From positions 1-64,000 of the forward strand of contig JANQOE010000003.1 of the NCBI GenBank assembly GCA_028279245.1: a stretch of DNA of 64,000 nucleotides, read 5' to 3'. The translations under genes were made by a program, and so were the position numbers. The DNA is from Alphaproteobacteria bacterium (lineage in GTDB: Bacteria; Pseudomonadota; Alphaproteobacteria; UBA6615). The notes beneath the pieces were generated by a model. It did not search any database. It saw only the letters and a program-made list of their open reading frames with translations, and was not told the origin of the DNA. Shown in pieces: positions 29,339-38,631 of the stretch; position 1 is the stretch's first letter, and the number at the start of each line of letters is the position of its first letter.

Positions 29339-30235
29339 TTAACGGCGGACCGAGCGGGGATCGATGGCATCCTGCAGGCCGTCCCCCAGGAAATTGAAGG
29401 CCATCACCGTCACAAAAATCATTAACCCTGGGAAAACCGCCAGCCAAGGCGCCGTGGAGATCAGCTCCTGCGCATTGGTCAGCATATTGCCCCAAGAGGG
29501 GATCGGCGGCTGGATTCCGAGCCCCAGGAAACTGAGTACGGCCTCCAGCAGCATGATGGCCCCGATGCTCAGGGTCGTCGCCACCACCACCGGGGAGAGC
29601 ACGTTCGGCAGGATGTGCCGCACCATGATCCGGCCATTGCTCTGCCCCAGCCCCTGCGCTGCCAGCACAAACTCCCGGGTCCGTACGGAGAGGGTCGCCG
29701 CCCGCACCAGCCGCGCGACCGTCGTCCAGCCCACCAGACCAATGATGAAGATGATCCGGTAAAGGCTGACATTCTCGTTCTGGGCCACGGCCGCCGGCAG
29801 CGGCAGCTTGCTGAGGTCGAGCGCCGCCAGCACGATCAGCAGCGGCAGCACCGGTAGCGCGATGACGCCATCAGTGAAGCGCATCAACAACGTATCGAAC
29901 CGCCCGCCATAGTATCCCGCCAGCAGGCCGACCGTCGTGCCGATCACCGCCGCCACTACGGCGGCCACCAACCCAACCAGCAATGACACCCGCCCCCCGA
30001 ACAGCAGCCGCAACAGCACGTCGCGCCCCGCCTCGTCGGTACCGAGCCAATGCTCGGCGCTGGGCGGCGCCAGCCGGTTGAACAAATCAACCCGCGTCGC
30101 ATCCAAACCGAGCGCCGCCTCGATCAACGGGGCCGCCAATGCCGCCGCCGCAATCAGGATGATCAGGCCAGCGCTCACCAGCGCCAATCCATGCTGCCGG
30201 AACCGGTACCAATAGAGCCGCCCGCGGCCGCCCAT
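29339..30235 (-). CDS. DppC/OppC-type ABC transporter permease
   Basis: This inner-membrane permease of 298 residues belongs to the peptide/nickel (Opp) family. It shows WLGTDEAGRDVLLRLLFGGR near residue 60, the classic OppC/DppC start of the conserved domain. The coupling EAA-like region is LAAQGLGQSNGRIMVRHILP, and SFLGLGIQPPIPSWGNML lies near the C-terminus. Its start overlaps the stop of the DppB-type gene. No binding protein or ATPase gene of this system is next to it, so its substrate cannot be inferred. Confidence 0.9.
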   Translation of the reverse strand: MGGRGRLYWYRFRQHGLALVSAGLIILIAAAALAAPLIEAALGLDATRVDLFNRLAPPSAEHWLGTDEAGRDVLLRLLFGGRVSLLVGLVAAVVAAVIGTTVGLLAGYYGGRFDTLLMRFTDGVIALPVLPLLIVLAALDLSKLPLPAAVAQNENVSLYRIIFIIGLVGWTTVARLVRAATLSVRTREFVLAAQGLGQSNGRIMVRHILPNVLSPVVVATTLSIGAIMLLEAVLSFLGLGIQPPIPSWGNMLTNAQELISTAPWLAVFPGLMIFVTVMAFNFLGDGLQDAIDPRSVRR

Positions 30236-31200
30236 CAGACCTCCCGCCCCCGGTAGCTGATCCGCGGGTCGAGCACGGCATAGCCGATATCGGCGAGGAA
30301 GTTCCCGAGCAATACCACAAACGTCGCCAGCAACAGCGCTACCAGCGCCATGTTGAAATCATTGCCCATGATCGAGTCGAAGATCAGCTTGCCCATACCG
30401 AGATAGGCAAACACCGTCTCCGTCACCAACGCCCCGGAAAACAGCGCTCCAAAGTCGAGCGCCAGGATCGTCACCAGGGGCAGCATCGCATTGCGCAGCG
30501 CGTGGCCATAGATCAGCCGCTTGTTGCTGACGCCCTTCGCCATGGCCGTCCGCACGAAGTCCTGCCGCAAAACCTCGATCATCGACGCCCGCATGAAGCG
30601 GGTATGCCCGGCGAGACTGGCGAGCGACAAAGTCACCACCGGCATGATCAAGAACGGCAGCCGCGCCAGGAACCCGCTATCGTCGACCGGTGCGATACCA
30701 CCCGCCGGCAGGACGCCCCAGGTCACGGCAAACAACAGGATCATCAGCAGCCCGAACCAGAAGGCGGGCACCGAGATCCCGGCAAAGCAGAACAGGTTGA
30801 CGGCATGATCGGTCGTCGAATGCCGGCGCACCGCCGCGATGACCCCCAGCGGGATCGACAACGCGATCGCCAACAGACTGCTCAATCCCAGCAGGATCAG
30901 CGTGTTGCCCAACCGCGGCAGCAGAATGTCGAACACCGGCTGCGTGTAGGTCCGCGAATAGCCGAAATCGCCGCCCAGCGCCGGGATCAGCCAGTTCCAG
31001 TAGCGTTCCCAGATCGGCAAGTCGAGCCCATGCAGGCTGCGCAGGCGATTGGCATCGGCCGGTGTCAAATTCGGATTGGAGGCGACCATCAGGTCGATCG
31101 GGTCACCCGGCATCAGCCCGATCAGGCTGAAGATCACAAACGACATGAGCGCCATCACGACGACCATCTGCGCCAGTCGGCCGATGGCGAACGCGAACAC
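30235..31200 (-). CDS. DppB/OppB-type ABC transporter permease
   Basis: The 321-residue membrane protein is the partner of the downstream permease. It shows the N-terminal LIGLMPGDPIDLMVASNPNL and GDFGYSRTYTQPVFDILLPR. The EAA-like coupling loop reads RTAMAKGVSNKRLIYGHALR, and the C-terminal ALVTETVFAYLGMGKLIFD is typical of OppB/DppB. It begins 52 bases downstream of the cytochrome c1 gene on the same strand. Read-through from the bc1 operon is possible, though no functional link is known. Confidence 0.9.
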   Translation of the reverse strand: MFAFAIGRLAQMVVVMALMSFVIFSLIGLMPGDPIDLMVASNPNLTPADANRLRSLHGLDLPIWERYWNWLIPALGGDFGYSRTYTQPVFDILLPRLGNTLILLGLSSLLAIALSIPLGVIAAVRRHSTTDHAVNLFCFAGISVPAFWFGLLMILLFAVTWGVLPAGGIAPVDDSGFLARLPFLIMPVVTLSLASLAGHTRFMRASMIEVLRQDFVRTAMAKGVSNKRLIYGHALRNAMLPLVTILALDFGALFSGALVTETVFAYLGMGKLIFDSIMGNDFNMALVALLLATFVVLLGNFLADIGYAVLDPRISYRGREV

Positions 31201-31252
31201 CGCCTAGCGCCGGCGGCGCCTCAGCGCCAGGTAAGAAGCGACCCTGTGGGGG

Positions 31253-32044
31253 TCAGTGCTGATCCGCCCAGACCTTTCGCTTCACGGCATAGAAAATGCC
31301 GGTCAGAAACAGCAGGAAGATCATGACTCGGAAGCCGAGCTGCTTGCGTTCGGTCGCATGGGGGTCGGAGACCCAGGTCAGAAATGCCGAGACATCCCGC
31401 GACATCTGACTGACGGTCGCCGGCGTACCGTCCACATACTCAACCATATCGTCAAACAACGGGTTAGGCATGCCGATCTGCGAACCGCGGAAAAACGGAT
31501 TGTAGTTCAGCCCGGCTTGCAGTTCGACGTCCGCCGCCGGCTCTTCGTCATACCCGGTCAGGATCGAGTAGACGTAGTCGGCCCCATGGTGACGCTGCTC
31601 GTAAGGCACCCAGCGGGGCGAGAACGCCGGCACAATCAGGCTCATATCCGGCGGCAACGCCCCACCGTTCGCCGCCCGTGCTGCTTCGTCATTGGGGAAT
31701 GGGCTCGGAAAGAAATCCGAGGGCAGGCCCGGCCGTTCGAACGAATCGCCGAACTCGTCGGGACCATCGGTAATCTGGAAGGTCGCGGCCAGCGCCTTGA
31801 TCTGTTCCTCGTTCAGCCCGATGCCCTCCAGATGCCGGAAGGCAATGTACTTCAGCGAATGGCAGGCGGCGCAAACGTCCTGATAGACCTGATAGCCGCG
31901 CTGCAGTTCCTGATTGTCGAACTCGCCGAACAGGCCTTGAAACGACCAATCCTGGATCTTTGGCGGCTTTCCACCCTCCGCCGCCAGCGCCGCCCCGGAG
32001 AAAACGACTGTCGCGGCGACCGCCACCCCTACCAACCGGATCAT
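31253..32044 (-). CDS. petC: Ubiquinol-cytochrome c reductase, cytochrome c1 subunit
   Basis: Cytochrome c1 passes electrons from the Rieske centre to soluble or membrane cytochrome c on the periplasmic side. The 263-residue protein has a signal peptide ([20 protein letters not shown]). The haem c site CAACHSLKY is near residue 55. An axial methionine candidate lies in [17 protein letters not shown], and a C-terminal membrane anchor ([17 protein letters not shown]) follows. It overlaps the cytochrome b gene by ATGA. The b and c1 subunits are separate, unlike the fused fbcH of Bradyrhizobium. Confidence 0.96.
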   Translation of the reverse strand: MIRLVGVAVAATVVFSGAALAAEGGKPPKIQDWSFQGLFGEFDNQELQRGYQVYQDVCAACHSLKYIAFRHLEGIGLNEEQIKALAATFQITDGPDEFGDSFERPGLPSDFFPSPFPNDEAARAANGGALPPDMSLIVPAFSPRWVPYEQRHHGADYVYSILTGYDEEPAADVELQAGLNYNPFFRGSQIGMPNPLFDDMVEYVDGTPATVSQMSRDVSAFLTWVSDPHATERKQLGFRVMIFLLFLTGIFYAVKRKVWADQH

Positions 32045-33360
32045 CGGGCTTTCTCCATCCGTTGTGCAGTCGCGCCGGCCGGGGCACCCCCACCCGCGCG
32101 GTTCGCCGGCAGCACCGCCTCCGAAATACTGGCCGGCAACGGCCGTGGCCGCTCGATCTTGCCGAGCAAAGGCAACAAGATCAGGAAGTGGAAGAAGTAG
32201 TAGAGCGTGCCGATTTGCCCCAAGACGATGAACCGCACACCTAGTGGCGATAGATCGTCAGGCTGATTGCCGCCGACATAACCAAGCAGAATCATATCCA
32301 GCACCAGGATCCAGAAAAACCACTTGTAGGTCGGCCGGAAGCGGCAACTCCGGACCTTCGAGGTGTCGAGCCACGGCAGCAGGAACAACACGAAGATCGA
32401 ACCGAACATCGCCAGTACGCCGGCCAGTTTGGCATCGATGAACAGGATGTCCGGCACCGACCGCAGGATCGCAAAGAACGGTAGGAAGTACCATTCCGGC
32501 AAGATCTCCAGCGGCGTAACCAACGGATCCGCCGGCACGAAGTTCTCCGGCTCGCCGAACCAATTCGGCGCAAAGAATACAAACCCGGCGTAGACCAACA
32601 GGAACACGCAGAGGCCGAAGCTGTCCTTCATCGTGTAGTACGGATGGAACGGCACCGTATCCTGCGGCCCCTTCGGATCGATGCCCAGCGGGTTGTTCGA
32701 GCCATGCACGTGCAGCGCGATCACGTGCAGCACGACCACGCCGACGATCAGGAAGGGCAACAGGAAATGCAGCGTGAAGAACCGGTTCAGTGTCGGGTTG
32801 TCGACGGTGAACCCACCCCACAGCCACGTGACGATCCCGTCACCGACCAGCGGGATAGCCGAGAACAGGTTGGTGATGACCGTCGCGCCCCAGAAGCTCA
32901 ACTGGCCCCAAGGCAGCACGTAGCCCATGAACGCCGTCGCCATCATCAGCAGCAGGATGACGACACCGAGCATCCACAACAGCTCACGCGGCGCCTTGTA
33001 GGAGCCGTAGTAGAGCCCGCGGCCCATATGAATGTAGATCACCAAGAAGAAGAATGAGGCGCCGTTCATATGCAGGAAGCGGAGGAGCCAGCCGAAATTG
33101 ACGTCCCGCATGATCCGCTGCACGGAATCGAACGCCATTTCGGTGTTCGCCGTGTACTGCATCGCCAGCAACAGCCCGGTGGCAATCATCGTCACCAGGA
33201 TGAACATCGCCAGCGCGCCGAAGTTCCACCAGTAGTTAAAGTTCCGCGGCGCCGGGTATTCGCCGTATTCCTTCTGCAGGTAGGAGAAGACCGGCAACCG
33301 GCTGTCGACCCAGTTGACGAAACCGCCCGGTTTGCCTGCCGCGGGTGATCCAGCACTCAT
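32041..33360 (-). CDS. petB: Ubiquinol-cytochrome c reductase, cytochrome b subunit
   Basis: Cytochrome b carries the two quinone sites and both b haems of complex III. The 439-residue membrane protein shows [20 protein letters not shown], the haem-ligand helix, and [20 protein letters not shown]. The Qo motif [17 protein letters not shown] is present, and [20 protein letters not shown] holds the second pair of histidines. Extra C-terminal helices follow, as in proteobacterial cytochrome b. It lies between petA (12-base gap) and petC (ATGA overlap). Confidence 0.97.
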   Translation of the reverse strand: MSAGSPAAGKPGGFVNWVDSRLPVFSYLQKEYGEYPAPRNFNYWWNFGALAMFILVTMIATGLLLAMQYTANTEMAFDSVQRIMRDVNFGWLLRFLHMNGASFFFLVIYIHMGRGLYYGSYKAPRELLWMLGVVILLLMMATAFMGYVLPWGQLSFWGATVITNLFSAIPLVGDGIVTWLWGGFTVDNPTLNRFFTLHFLLPFLIVGVVVLHVIALHVHGSNNPLGIDPKGPQDTVPFHPYYTMKDSFGLCVFLLVYAGFVFFAPNWFGEPENFVPADPLVTPLEILPEWYFLPFFAILRSVPDILFIDAKLAGVLAMFGSIFVLFLLPWLDTSKVRSCRFRPTYKWFFWILVLDMILLGYVGGNQPDDLSPLGVRFIVLGQIGTLYYFFHFLILLPLLGKIERPRPLPASISEAVLPANRAGGGAPAGATAQRMEKAR

Positions 33361-33372
33361 AACGCGCCTCGC

Positions 33373-33912
33373 TTAACCGATACGGATAGTGGTGTCGTCC
33401 AGGAACGTATATTCGGGAACCGGCAGGTTCGTCGGCGCCGGCCCGCTGCGAATCCGACCCGAGGTGTCGTAGACCGAGCCGTGGCACGGGCAGAACCAGC
33501 CGCCGAATTCGCCGGTCACCTCGCCCGGCTTCTGACCGACCGGAATGCAGCCGAGATGCGTGCAAACGCCCACGACAACCAGCCATTCCGGCTTCTGCAC
33601 CCGCGCCGAATCGGGCTCTGGGTCGGGCAGGTCGTCGAGCGCCGTCGCCTCCGCGTCGGCAATCTGTTCCGGTGTCCGGTGATCGATGAAGACCGGGGAG
33701 CCGCGCCACTTCACGGTCACGCGCTGCCCGACTTCGATGGCGGACAAGTCCACTTCAGTCGATGAGAGGGCCAAGACGTCCTGGGACGGGTTCATAGAGC
33801 TGATGAACGGCCAGACGGTGTATCCCACGCCAACCGCCGAGAATGCGGCTGCCGTCAACATCAGAAAATCACGGCGGCTTTCGCCGTGCTCTCCGTGCGC
33901 CTGATCTGTCAT
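33373..33912 (-). CDS. petA: Ubiquinol-cytochrome c reductase, Rieske iron-sulfur subunit
   Basis: The Rieske protein takes electrons from ubiquinol and shuttles them to cytochrome c1. The 179-residue protein has a Tat-type motif ([17 protein letters not shown]) and one membrane anchor. The cluster ligands CTHLGC and CPCHGS follow near residues 125-150. The ATG at 33910-33912 has AAGGGA five bases upstream and is preferred over the track start at 33939. The operon is petA-petB-petC. The 175-base gap to trmL holds divergent promoters; a weak TATACG -10-like hexamer is at 34029-34034 on the minus strand. Confidence 0.96.
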   Translation of the reverse strand: MTDQAHGEHGESRRDFLMLTAAAFSAVGVGYTVWPFISSMNPSQDVLALSSTEVDLSAIEVGQRVTVKWRGSPVFIDHRTPEQIADAEATALDDLPDPEPDSARVQKPEWLVVVGVCTHLGCIPVGQKPGEVTGEFGGWFCPCHGSVYDTSGRIRSGPAPTNLPVPEYTFLDDTTIRIG

Positions 33913-34087
33913 AACGATCCCTTCTTCCCGCGGGCCCATCTACAGGGGGAGGAAAGGTGGGTGGCGCCCCAACGGCAATGCGACCCCGTGCCGCACAACC
34001 GACCCCCCTGGCGACTGAAACCGGCGTCCGTATAGTCGAAAAAGAGCGCCCTGCAAAGAGCGCGAGCCTAGGGACCGAATTCATCCG

Positions 34088-34558
34088 ATGCGCCTCGCCC
34101 TGTATCAGCCCGACATTCCGCAGAACACCGGTGCGCTGTTTCGCTTAAGCGCCTGCCTCGGCACCCCGGTCGACGTCATCGAGCCCTGCGGCTTCGTGCT
34201 GACGGATCAGCGCCTACGGCGCACGGTGATGGATTACATGCCCCACGTCGAATGGCGGCGGCACGACTCTTGGTCGACATTTCTGGCCGCGCAACCGGCG
34301 GCGCAGCGTCTTGTGCTACTGACGACCCGGTCGACCGTCCCCCACACAGCGCTCGCTTACCGGCCGGACGACACCTTAGTGTTGGGCCGTGAGTCGGCCG
34401 GCGTACCGGACGAGGTGCACGCCCGTTGCGATGCATCGGTCCGTGTGCCATTGGCAGCGGGTACAAGGTCGCTCAACGTCGTCACCGCCGCAGCCATTGT
34501 CTTGGCCGAGGCCCTACGCCAAACCGATGGTTTCGCGCAACTGGAGGAGCATCCATGA
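34088..34558 (+). CDS. trmL: tRNA (cytidine(34)-2'-O)-methyltransferase, TrmL
   Basis: TrmL 2'-O-methylates the wobble base of leucine tRNAs. The 156-residue SPOUT-fold protein begins [20 protein letters not shown]. It shows the knotted SAM-binding region [19 protein letters not shown] and [20 protein letters not shown]. The length is typical of this minimalist SPOUT family. Its stop overlaps the hemF start (ATGA). It is divergent from petABC, a neighbourhood I associate with Rhodospirillales. Confidence 0.94.
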   Translation: MRLALYQPDIPQNTGALFRLSACLGTPVDVIEPCGFVLTDQRLRRTVMDYMPHVEWRRHDSWSTFLAAQPAAQRLVLLTTRSTVPHTALAYRPDDTLVLGRESAGVPDEVHARCDASVRVPLAAGTRSLNVVTAAAIVLAEALRQTDGFAQLEEHP

Positions 34559-35424
34559 CCGGTCCGGACACCGAAGCCCGCAAACAAGAAGCCGCCGCCT
34601 GGTTCGAACAGCTCCGTGACCGGATCTGCGCTGCCTTCGAGGAGCTGGAGGACTCACTTACCGGCACCCACAGCGACCGTCCCGCCGGCCGGTTCGAGCG
34701 CAAGAGTTGGCAGCGCGATACCGGCGGCGATGAACAGGGTGGCGGCGGCACCATGTCGATCATGCGCGGCCGGGTGTTCGAGAAGGTCGGCGTCAACATC
34801 TCGACCGTGTCCGGGACCTTCTCTGAAGAGTTTCGCGCCCGCATCCCCGGTGCTGCCGAGGACGGCCGGTTCTGGGCCAGCGGCGTCTCCCTGGTGGCCC
34901 ATATGTGCTCGCCCCTGGTGCCGGCGGTCCATATGAACACCCGCCACATCGTCACCACGGAATCCTGGTTCGGCGGCGGCGCCGATCTGACACCGATGGT
35001 CCCGGAGGACGAGGACACCGAGACCTTCCACGCCGCCTTTCGCCAGGCTTGCGACCAGCATGACCCCAGCTACTACGAGAAATACAAGAAGTGGTGCGAC
35101 GAATACTTCTATCTGCCCCACCGCGGTGAGCCGCGCGGGATCGGCGGCATTTTTTATGACAATCTGAACACCGGTGACTGGACCGCCGATTTCGCCTTCA
35201 CCCAGGATATCGGCCGGGCCTTTCTGGAGGTCTACCCCAAGATCGCCCGGCGGCGCATGAACGAGCCCTGGACCGAGGCCCAGCGGGAACACCAACTGGT
35301 CCGCCGCGGCCGCTATGTGGAGTTCAACCTGCTCTACGACCGGGGCACCCAATTCGGTCTGAAGACCGGCGGCAACGTTGAGGCTATTCTCATGTCGATG
35401 CCGCCCACGGCCAAGTGGCCTTGA
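34555..35424 (+). CDS. hemF: Oxygen-dependent coproporphyrinogen-III oxidase
   Basis: HemF converts coproporphyrinogen III to protoporphyrinogen IX using O2, in haem synthesis. The 289-residue protein shows [20 protein letters not shown], the signature [20 protein letters not shown], a [20 protein letters not shown] segment and [20 protein letters not shown]. The track start (34426) lies inside trmL. The ATG at 34555 has GGAGGAG upstream and gives normal length. Proximity to the bc1 operon fits shared demand for haem. Confidence 0.96.
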   Translation: MTGPDTEARKQEAAAWFEQLRDRICAAFEELEDSLTGTHSDRPAGRFERKSWQRDTGGDEQGGGGTMSIMRGRVFEKVGVNISTVSGTFSEEFRARIPGAAEDGRFWASGVSLVAHMCSPLVPAVHMNTRHIVTTESWFGGGADLTPMVPEDEDTETFHAAFRQACDQHDPSYYEKYKKWCDEYFYLPHRGEPRGIGGIFYDNLNTGDWTADFAFTQDIGRAFLEVYPKIARRRMNEPWTEAQREHQLVRRGRYVEFNLLYDRGTQFGLKTGGNVEAILMSMPPTAKWP

Positions 35425-35463
35425 CCCTCACGCGGCGCCAACAACAAGGGAGAATCCCCCGGC

Positions 35464-36006
35464 ATGCTGCGTCTTTTTCAGGCCGCCTCGCTGGCCGCTT
35501 TCATCCTGCTATGCCCCCTGGGGGCGGCCGCCCAGGATCTGCCGCTCAACACATTCTTCGGTAAATACGCCGGGTCCGGCATTGCCGAAGATGCGGACAG
35601 CCTCTATTTCGGAGTGACCGTCCGCGATCTCGACGTCGACATCGGCCCGGAGGGCGATGGCTTCTACGTCGAGTGGACCAGCGTCATTCGCGCCGGTGGC
35701 GACCCGAGTAATCCGGACGTGCGCCGCCGCACCACCCGCGCCAGCTTCGCCACCAGCAACCGCCCGGGGGTCTATCTGGCGCCGGCCAGCGGCAGCCCGA
35801 TCGATGGAGAACCGGTCAACTGGGCCTATATCAGCGGCAATACGCTATCGGTTAACGTCTTTGTGATACGGGAAGACGGCGGTTACGAGGTCCAGTCCTA
35901 CGATCGGACCTTGACCGGCGGCGGCATGCAGCTTGAGTTCACCCGCATCCGCGACGGTGAAGCGGTGCGGTCCGTCGAAGGCCAGTTGGTCAAAACGGCA
36001 AACTGA
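35464..36006 (+). CDS. Secreted protein, tandem paralogue A (function unknown)
   Basis: The 180-residue protein has a signal peptide (LRLFQAASLAAFILLCPLGA, cleavage near AAAQ). The mature part is predicted mainly beta-strand. It shares a clear pattern with the next gene: FFGKYAGSGIAE at the start, RDLDVDIGPEGDGFYVEW, a W-A-x-I-x-G-(D/N)-T-L-S-V motif, YDRTLTGGGM and a final VEGQLVKTAN. The pattern suggests a small beta-barrel or lipocalin-like fold. It lies 39 bases after hemF. I do not recognise the family by name. Confidence 0.75.
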   Translation: MLRLFQAASLAAFILLCPLGAAAQDLPLNTFFGKYAGSGIAEDADSLYFGVTVRDLDVDIGPEGDGFYVEWTSVIRAGGDPSNPDVRRRTTRASFATSNRPGVYLAPASGSPIDGEPVNWAYISGNTLSVNVFVIREDGGYEVQSYDRTLTGGGMQLEFTRIRDGEAVRSVEGQLVKTAN

Positions 36007-36033
36007 TGCGCCCGGCGCGCAGGAGACACACTG

Positions 36034-36597
36034 ATGAGATATGGCCTGCAGCTTCTCGTCCTGATCTTCGGCCTGACGCTAGGCCAGGTCGCATCGGCAC
36101 AAGCGGCAATCGAACGGTTCTTCGGTGACTATGTCGGCAGCGGTGTCGCCGAGCGTGATGGCGCCGCGACCACCCAGCAGCGCGACATGGATGTCAGCCT
36201 GGAAAGCTATAAGGACAAGGGCTTCACCCTGAAGTGGATTACCGTGGTCCGCGGTAACGATGGCGAACGCACCGGCGACGACATCCGTCGGCGGGAGATC
36301 GAAGAGAGTTTCCTCCCGTCGGAGTCAAACCCGAACCTCTTCATCCTCGCGCCGCGCGGCGGCTTGTTCACCAAGGCAGAGTTACCCAACCCATTGGAAG
36401 GCGACCCCATGCGCTGGGCGACGATCGACGGCGACACCCTGTCCGTCTATTCCCTTGGCATCAACGGTGACGGCCGTTCCGAGATGCAGATCTATCATCG
36501 CACCCTGACCGACAACGGCATGGATGTGAGCTTCCTGCGTCTCCAGGATGAAGAGATCCAGTTGCGCGTCGTCGGTGAGCTCGTAAAGACCAACTAG
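36034..36597 (+). CDS. Secreted protein, tandem paralogue B (function unknown)
   Basis: The 187-residue protein has a signal peptide (YGLQLLVLIFGLTLGQVASA). It repeats the layout of the preceding gene: FFGDYVGSGVAE, RDMDVSLESYKDKGFTLKW, NPNLFILAP, WATIDGDTLSVYSL, YHRTLTDNGM and VVGELVKTN. The shared positions over the full length indicate a local duplication followed by considerable divergence. Its stop overlaps the end of the convergent cca gene by four bases. The function is unknown; a periplasmic binding or envelope role is possible. Confidence 0.75.
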   Translation: MRYGLQLLVLIFGLTLGQVASAQAAIERFFGDYVGSGVAERDGAATTQQRDMDVSLESYKDKGFTLKWITVVRGNDGERTGDDIRRREIEESFLPSESNPNLFILAPRGGLFTKAELPNPLEGDPMRWATIDGDTLSVYSLGINGDGRSEMQIYHRTLTDNGMDVSFLRLQDEEIQLRVVGELVKTN

Positions 36598-37850
36598 GCG
36601 GACGCCACCCGCGCCCTTAGCCAGTCGAGACACGCCGCCCGGTCCGGCTCGAATCCAGCGCCGATCCACCACTGCTCTGCTTCCTCAAGCAAGTCGCCCA
36701 CCGGCGGCCCCGCCGCCACGCCCAGCGCCAGCACATCCCGCCCTTGCAGCGGAAACTCCGGAACAGTCCAACGTAACGGCAGTGCGAGCGCCGCCCGCCA
36801 CGGCGCTTCGTCGCCCGCCCGGCCCCCAGCGATATGTTCCGCCCATGTCAGCAAGAGCGTGTCGGTGTAGCGCTCGGCGCCGCGGCGGTAGAGCAGCTCT
36901 TTCAGTTGGTTCTCCGTCGCGGTCGCGGCGGACCAGCCAACTGTAACGGCGCCACGCAGCCGGGTCCGTTCCCGGTTCGAAAGACGCAGCCGGTCGGCGA
37001 CCCCGTCGATGCCGGCGCGATCAGTCTGCAGCACTGCGGCCAAACGCCGCAGACCCGAAGACTCCACACCTTCGGATTCCAGCGGCACCAACGCGCGCAG
37101 CCGGTCGCAAGCGCCAGCCTCCGGTAGGATGACCCGCAACACGCCCGTGCGCGCCATCAAGTCGAACGCACCGGCCGGGTCCGGCGCCTGCAGGGTCCGC
37201 AGCACCTCGCCCGCGACCCGCTCGCCGGACAGATCCGGCAACAGGTCCGCCAATGCGGTGCACGCCTCTAACGCGGCAGGGTCGGGTGCCCCTTGGCCGT
37301 AATAGGCATGTAGTCGGAAGAACCGGAGAACTCGCAGCACGTCCTCGCGGATGCGCGCCACCGGCTCGCCGACAAACCGCACCAGACCCGCGCGCAGATC
37401 GGCCAGCCCGCCGACCGGATCAAACACCCGCCCGTCCGCGTCACAGAATATGACATTGATCGTGAAGTCACGGCGCCGCGCGTCTGCCTCCCAGTCATCC
37501 GTGAACGCCACCTGCGCATGCCGCCCATAGGTCTGGACATCGACCCGCAGTGTGGTGATCTCGAAGTGGTCCCAGTCACCGCCGGGTGCTACCGCGGTCA
37601 CCGTGCCGTGCGAGAGGCCCGTCGGCACGGTATGCACGCCGGCCGCTTCGAGTTTTTCGATCACCTGCTCCGGCGGCAACTCGGTCGCGATGTCGATGTC
37701 TTTCACCGGCCGTCCAAGAATCGCATCGCGCACGCAACCGCCGACAAACAACGCGCGCGCACCGTCTCGGTTGAGTGTTTGCATCACCCGCTGCGTCTCG
37801 GCAGCGGTCATCCACGACTGTGGCTGCAGCCGCTCCGCCTCTTGGATCAT
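36594..37850 (-). CDS. cca: CCA tRNA nucleotidyltransferase
   Basis: This enzyme adds or repairs the 3' CCA end of tRNAs. The 418-residue protein shows the class II nucleotidyltransferase core ALFVGGCVRDAILGRPVKDI with catalytic aspartates (DIDIAT). RRRDFTINVIFCDADGRVFD and ILRFFRLHAYYG follow, the neck and body motifs. The track start at 37925 overlaps the upstream DUF6111 gene too far. The ATG at 37848-37850 makes an ATGA overlap with that gene. It is the last gene of a four-gene coupled unit. Confidence 0.93.
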   Translation of the reverse strand: MIQEAERLQPQSWMTAAETQRVMQTLNRDGARALFVGGCVRDAILGRPVKDIDIATELPPEQVIEKLEAAGVHTVPTGLSHGTVTAVAPGGDWDHFEITTLRVDVQTYGRHAQVAFTDDWEADARRRDFTINVIFCDADGRVFDPVGGLADLRAGLVRFVGEPVARIREDVLRVLRFFRLHAYYGQGAPDPAALEACTALADLLPDLSGERVAGEVLRTLQAPDPAGAFDLMARTGVLRVILPEAGACDRLRALVPLESEGVESSGLRRLAAVLQTDRAGIDGVADRLRLSNRERTRLRGAVTVGWSAATATENQLKELLYRRGAERYTDTLLLTWAEHIAGGRAGDEAPWRAALALPLRWTVPEFPLQGRDVLALGVAAGPPVGDLLEEAEQWWIGAGFEPDRAACLDWLRARVASA

Positions 37851-38041
37851 CCGCTTTGCAGGAACGGCAACGAAAACAGGCCGGCGATAACCAGCAACAA
37901 CCCGGCCCCGATCAGCCAGAACCAAGGTCCCTCGTTGAGGTTTGCCAGACCGGGCCGCCCCCGCGTTAGCAGCCGCCAGCCGACATAGATGACGAACGGC
38001 GCCGCGATCGGCAGCACCACCTGCAGCAAGATACGAGTCAT
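37847..38041 (-). CDS. DUF6111-type small membrane protein
   Basis: The 64-residue protein begins MTRILLQVVLPIAAPFVIYV and has two membrane helices, the second in WFWLIGAGLLLVIAGLFSLP. This resembles the small alphaproteobacterial DUF6111 family. Both ends overlap neighbours by four bases (NUDIX upstream, cca downstream), which strongly supports it as a real gene despite its size. Its function is unknown. Confidence 0.8.
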   Translation of the reverse strand: MTRILLQVVLPIAAPFVIYVGWRLLTRGRPGLANLNEGPWFWLIGAGLLLVIAGLFSLPFLQSG

Positions 38042-38631
38042 GTCTTCAGCACGTCATGCAAGTTGACCAACATGCCGGCAGTCGCCCCCCAGATGTATCG
38101 GTTCTCGTACGGCAGCACATAGTATTCGCGGTTCTGTCCGCGGAACACGCGGCTGTGCCGTTCGTGATTGCTCGCGTCCAACACATAAGACAACGGCACT
38201 TCGAACACCTCCGCAACTTCGAACGCATCGAGGCGTACGGGAAAACCTGGCTGCACGAAACCGACCACGGGCGTTATCTCGAACCCGGTCCGGGTCCGGT
38301 AGGTATCGAGCCGGCCGACCAGTTCAACCTGCTGCGACGGCAACCCGATCTCCTCCTCTGTTTCCCGCAACGCCGTGGCCTCGTGGCTGCTGTCGTGCAA
38401 CTCCACCCGTCCGCCGGGAAAACTGATCTGACCGGCGTGATCGCGCAAATGATTGGTCCGCTGTGTCAACAGCACCGTCGCGCCACTCGCATGTTCGACG
38501 ATCGGCACCAGCACCGCCGCCGGGACCAAGGTCCGGGCGACACCCATGCCGGGGTTGAGGTCATGATCGCCGCGCCGTTGCTGGCCACCGTTGCCGCCCG
38601 AGGCAAGCCGCTGCGCCAAGTCGCGCCTCAT
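38038..38631 (-). CDS. CoA pyrophosphatase, NUDIX hydrolase
   Basis: The protein likely cleaves coenzyme A to 3'-phosphoadenosine 5'-phosphate and phosphopantetheine, or cleans up related nucleotides. The 197-residue protein shows the CoA-specific segment TVLLTQRTNHLRDHAGQISF followed by the NUDIX box GGRVELHDSSHEATALRETE with EEIGL. VSFPGG-type residues and a C-terminal WGATAGML are as in YeaB/NudL proteins. It overlaps both neighbours by four bases. Confidence 0.9.
   Translation of the reverse strand: MRRDLAQRLASGGNGGQQRRGDHDLNPGMGVARTLVPAAVLVPIVEHASGATVLLTQRTNHLRDHAGQISFPGGRVELHDSSHEATALRETEEEIGLPSQQVELVGRLDTYRTRTGFEITPVVGFVQPGFPVRLDAFEVAEVFEVPLSYVLDASNHERHSRVFRGQNREYYVLPYENRYIWGATAGMLVNLHDVLKT

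Noticed and set aside
37851-37925. Longer N-terminus of the cca product
   Set aside because: It overlaps the DUF6111 gene by more than 70 bases. The ATG at 37850 forms an ATGA overlap and fits the family length.
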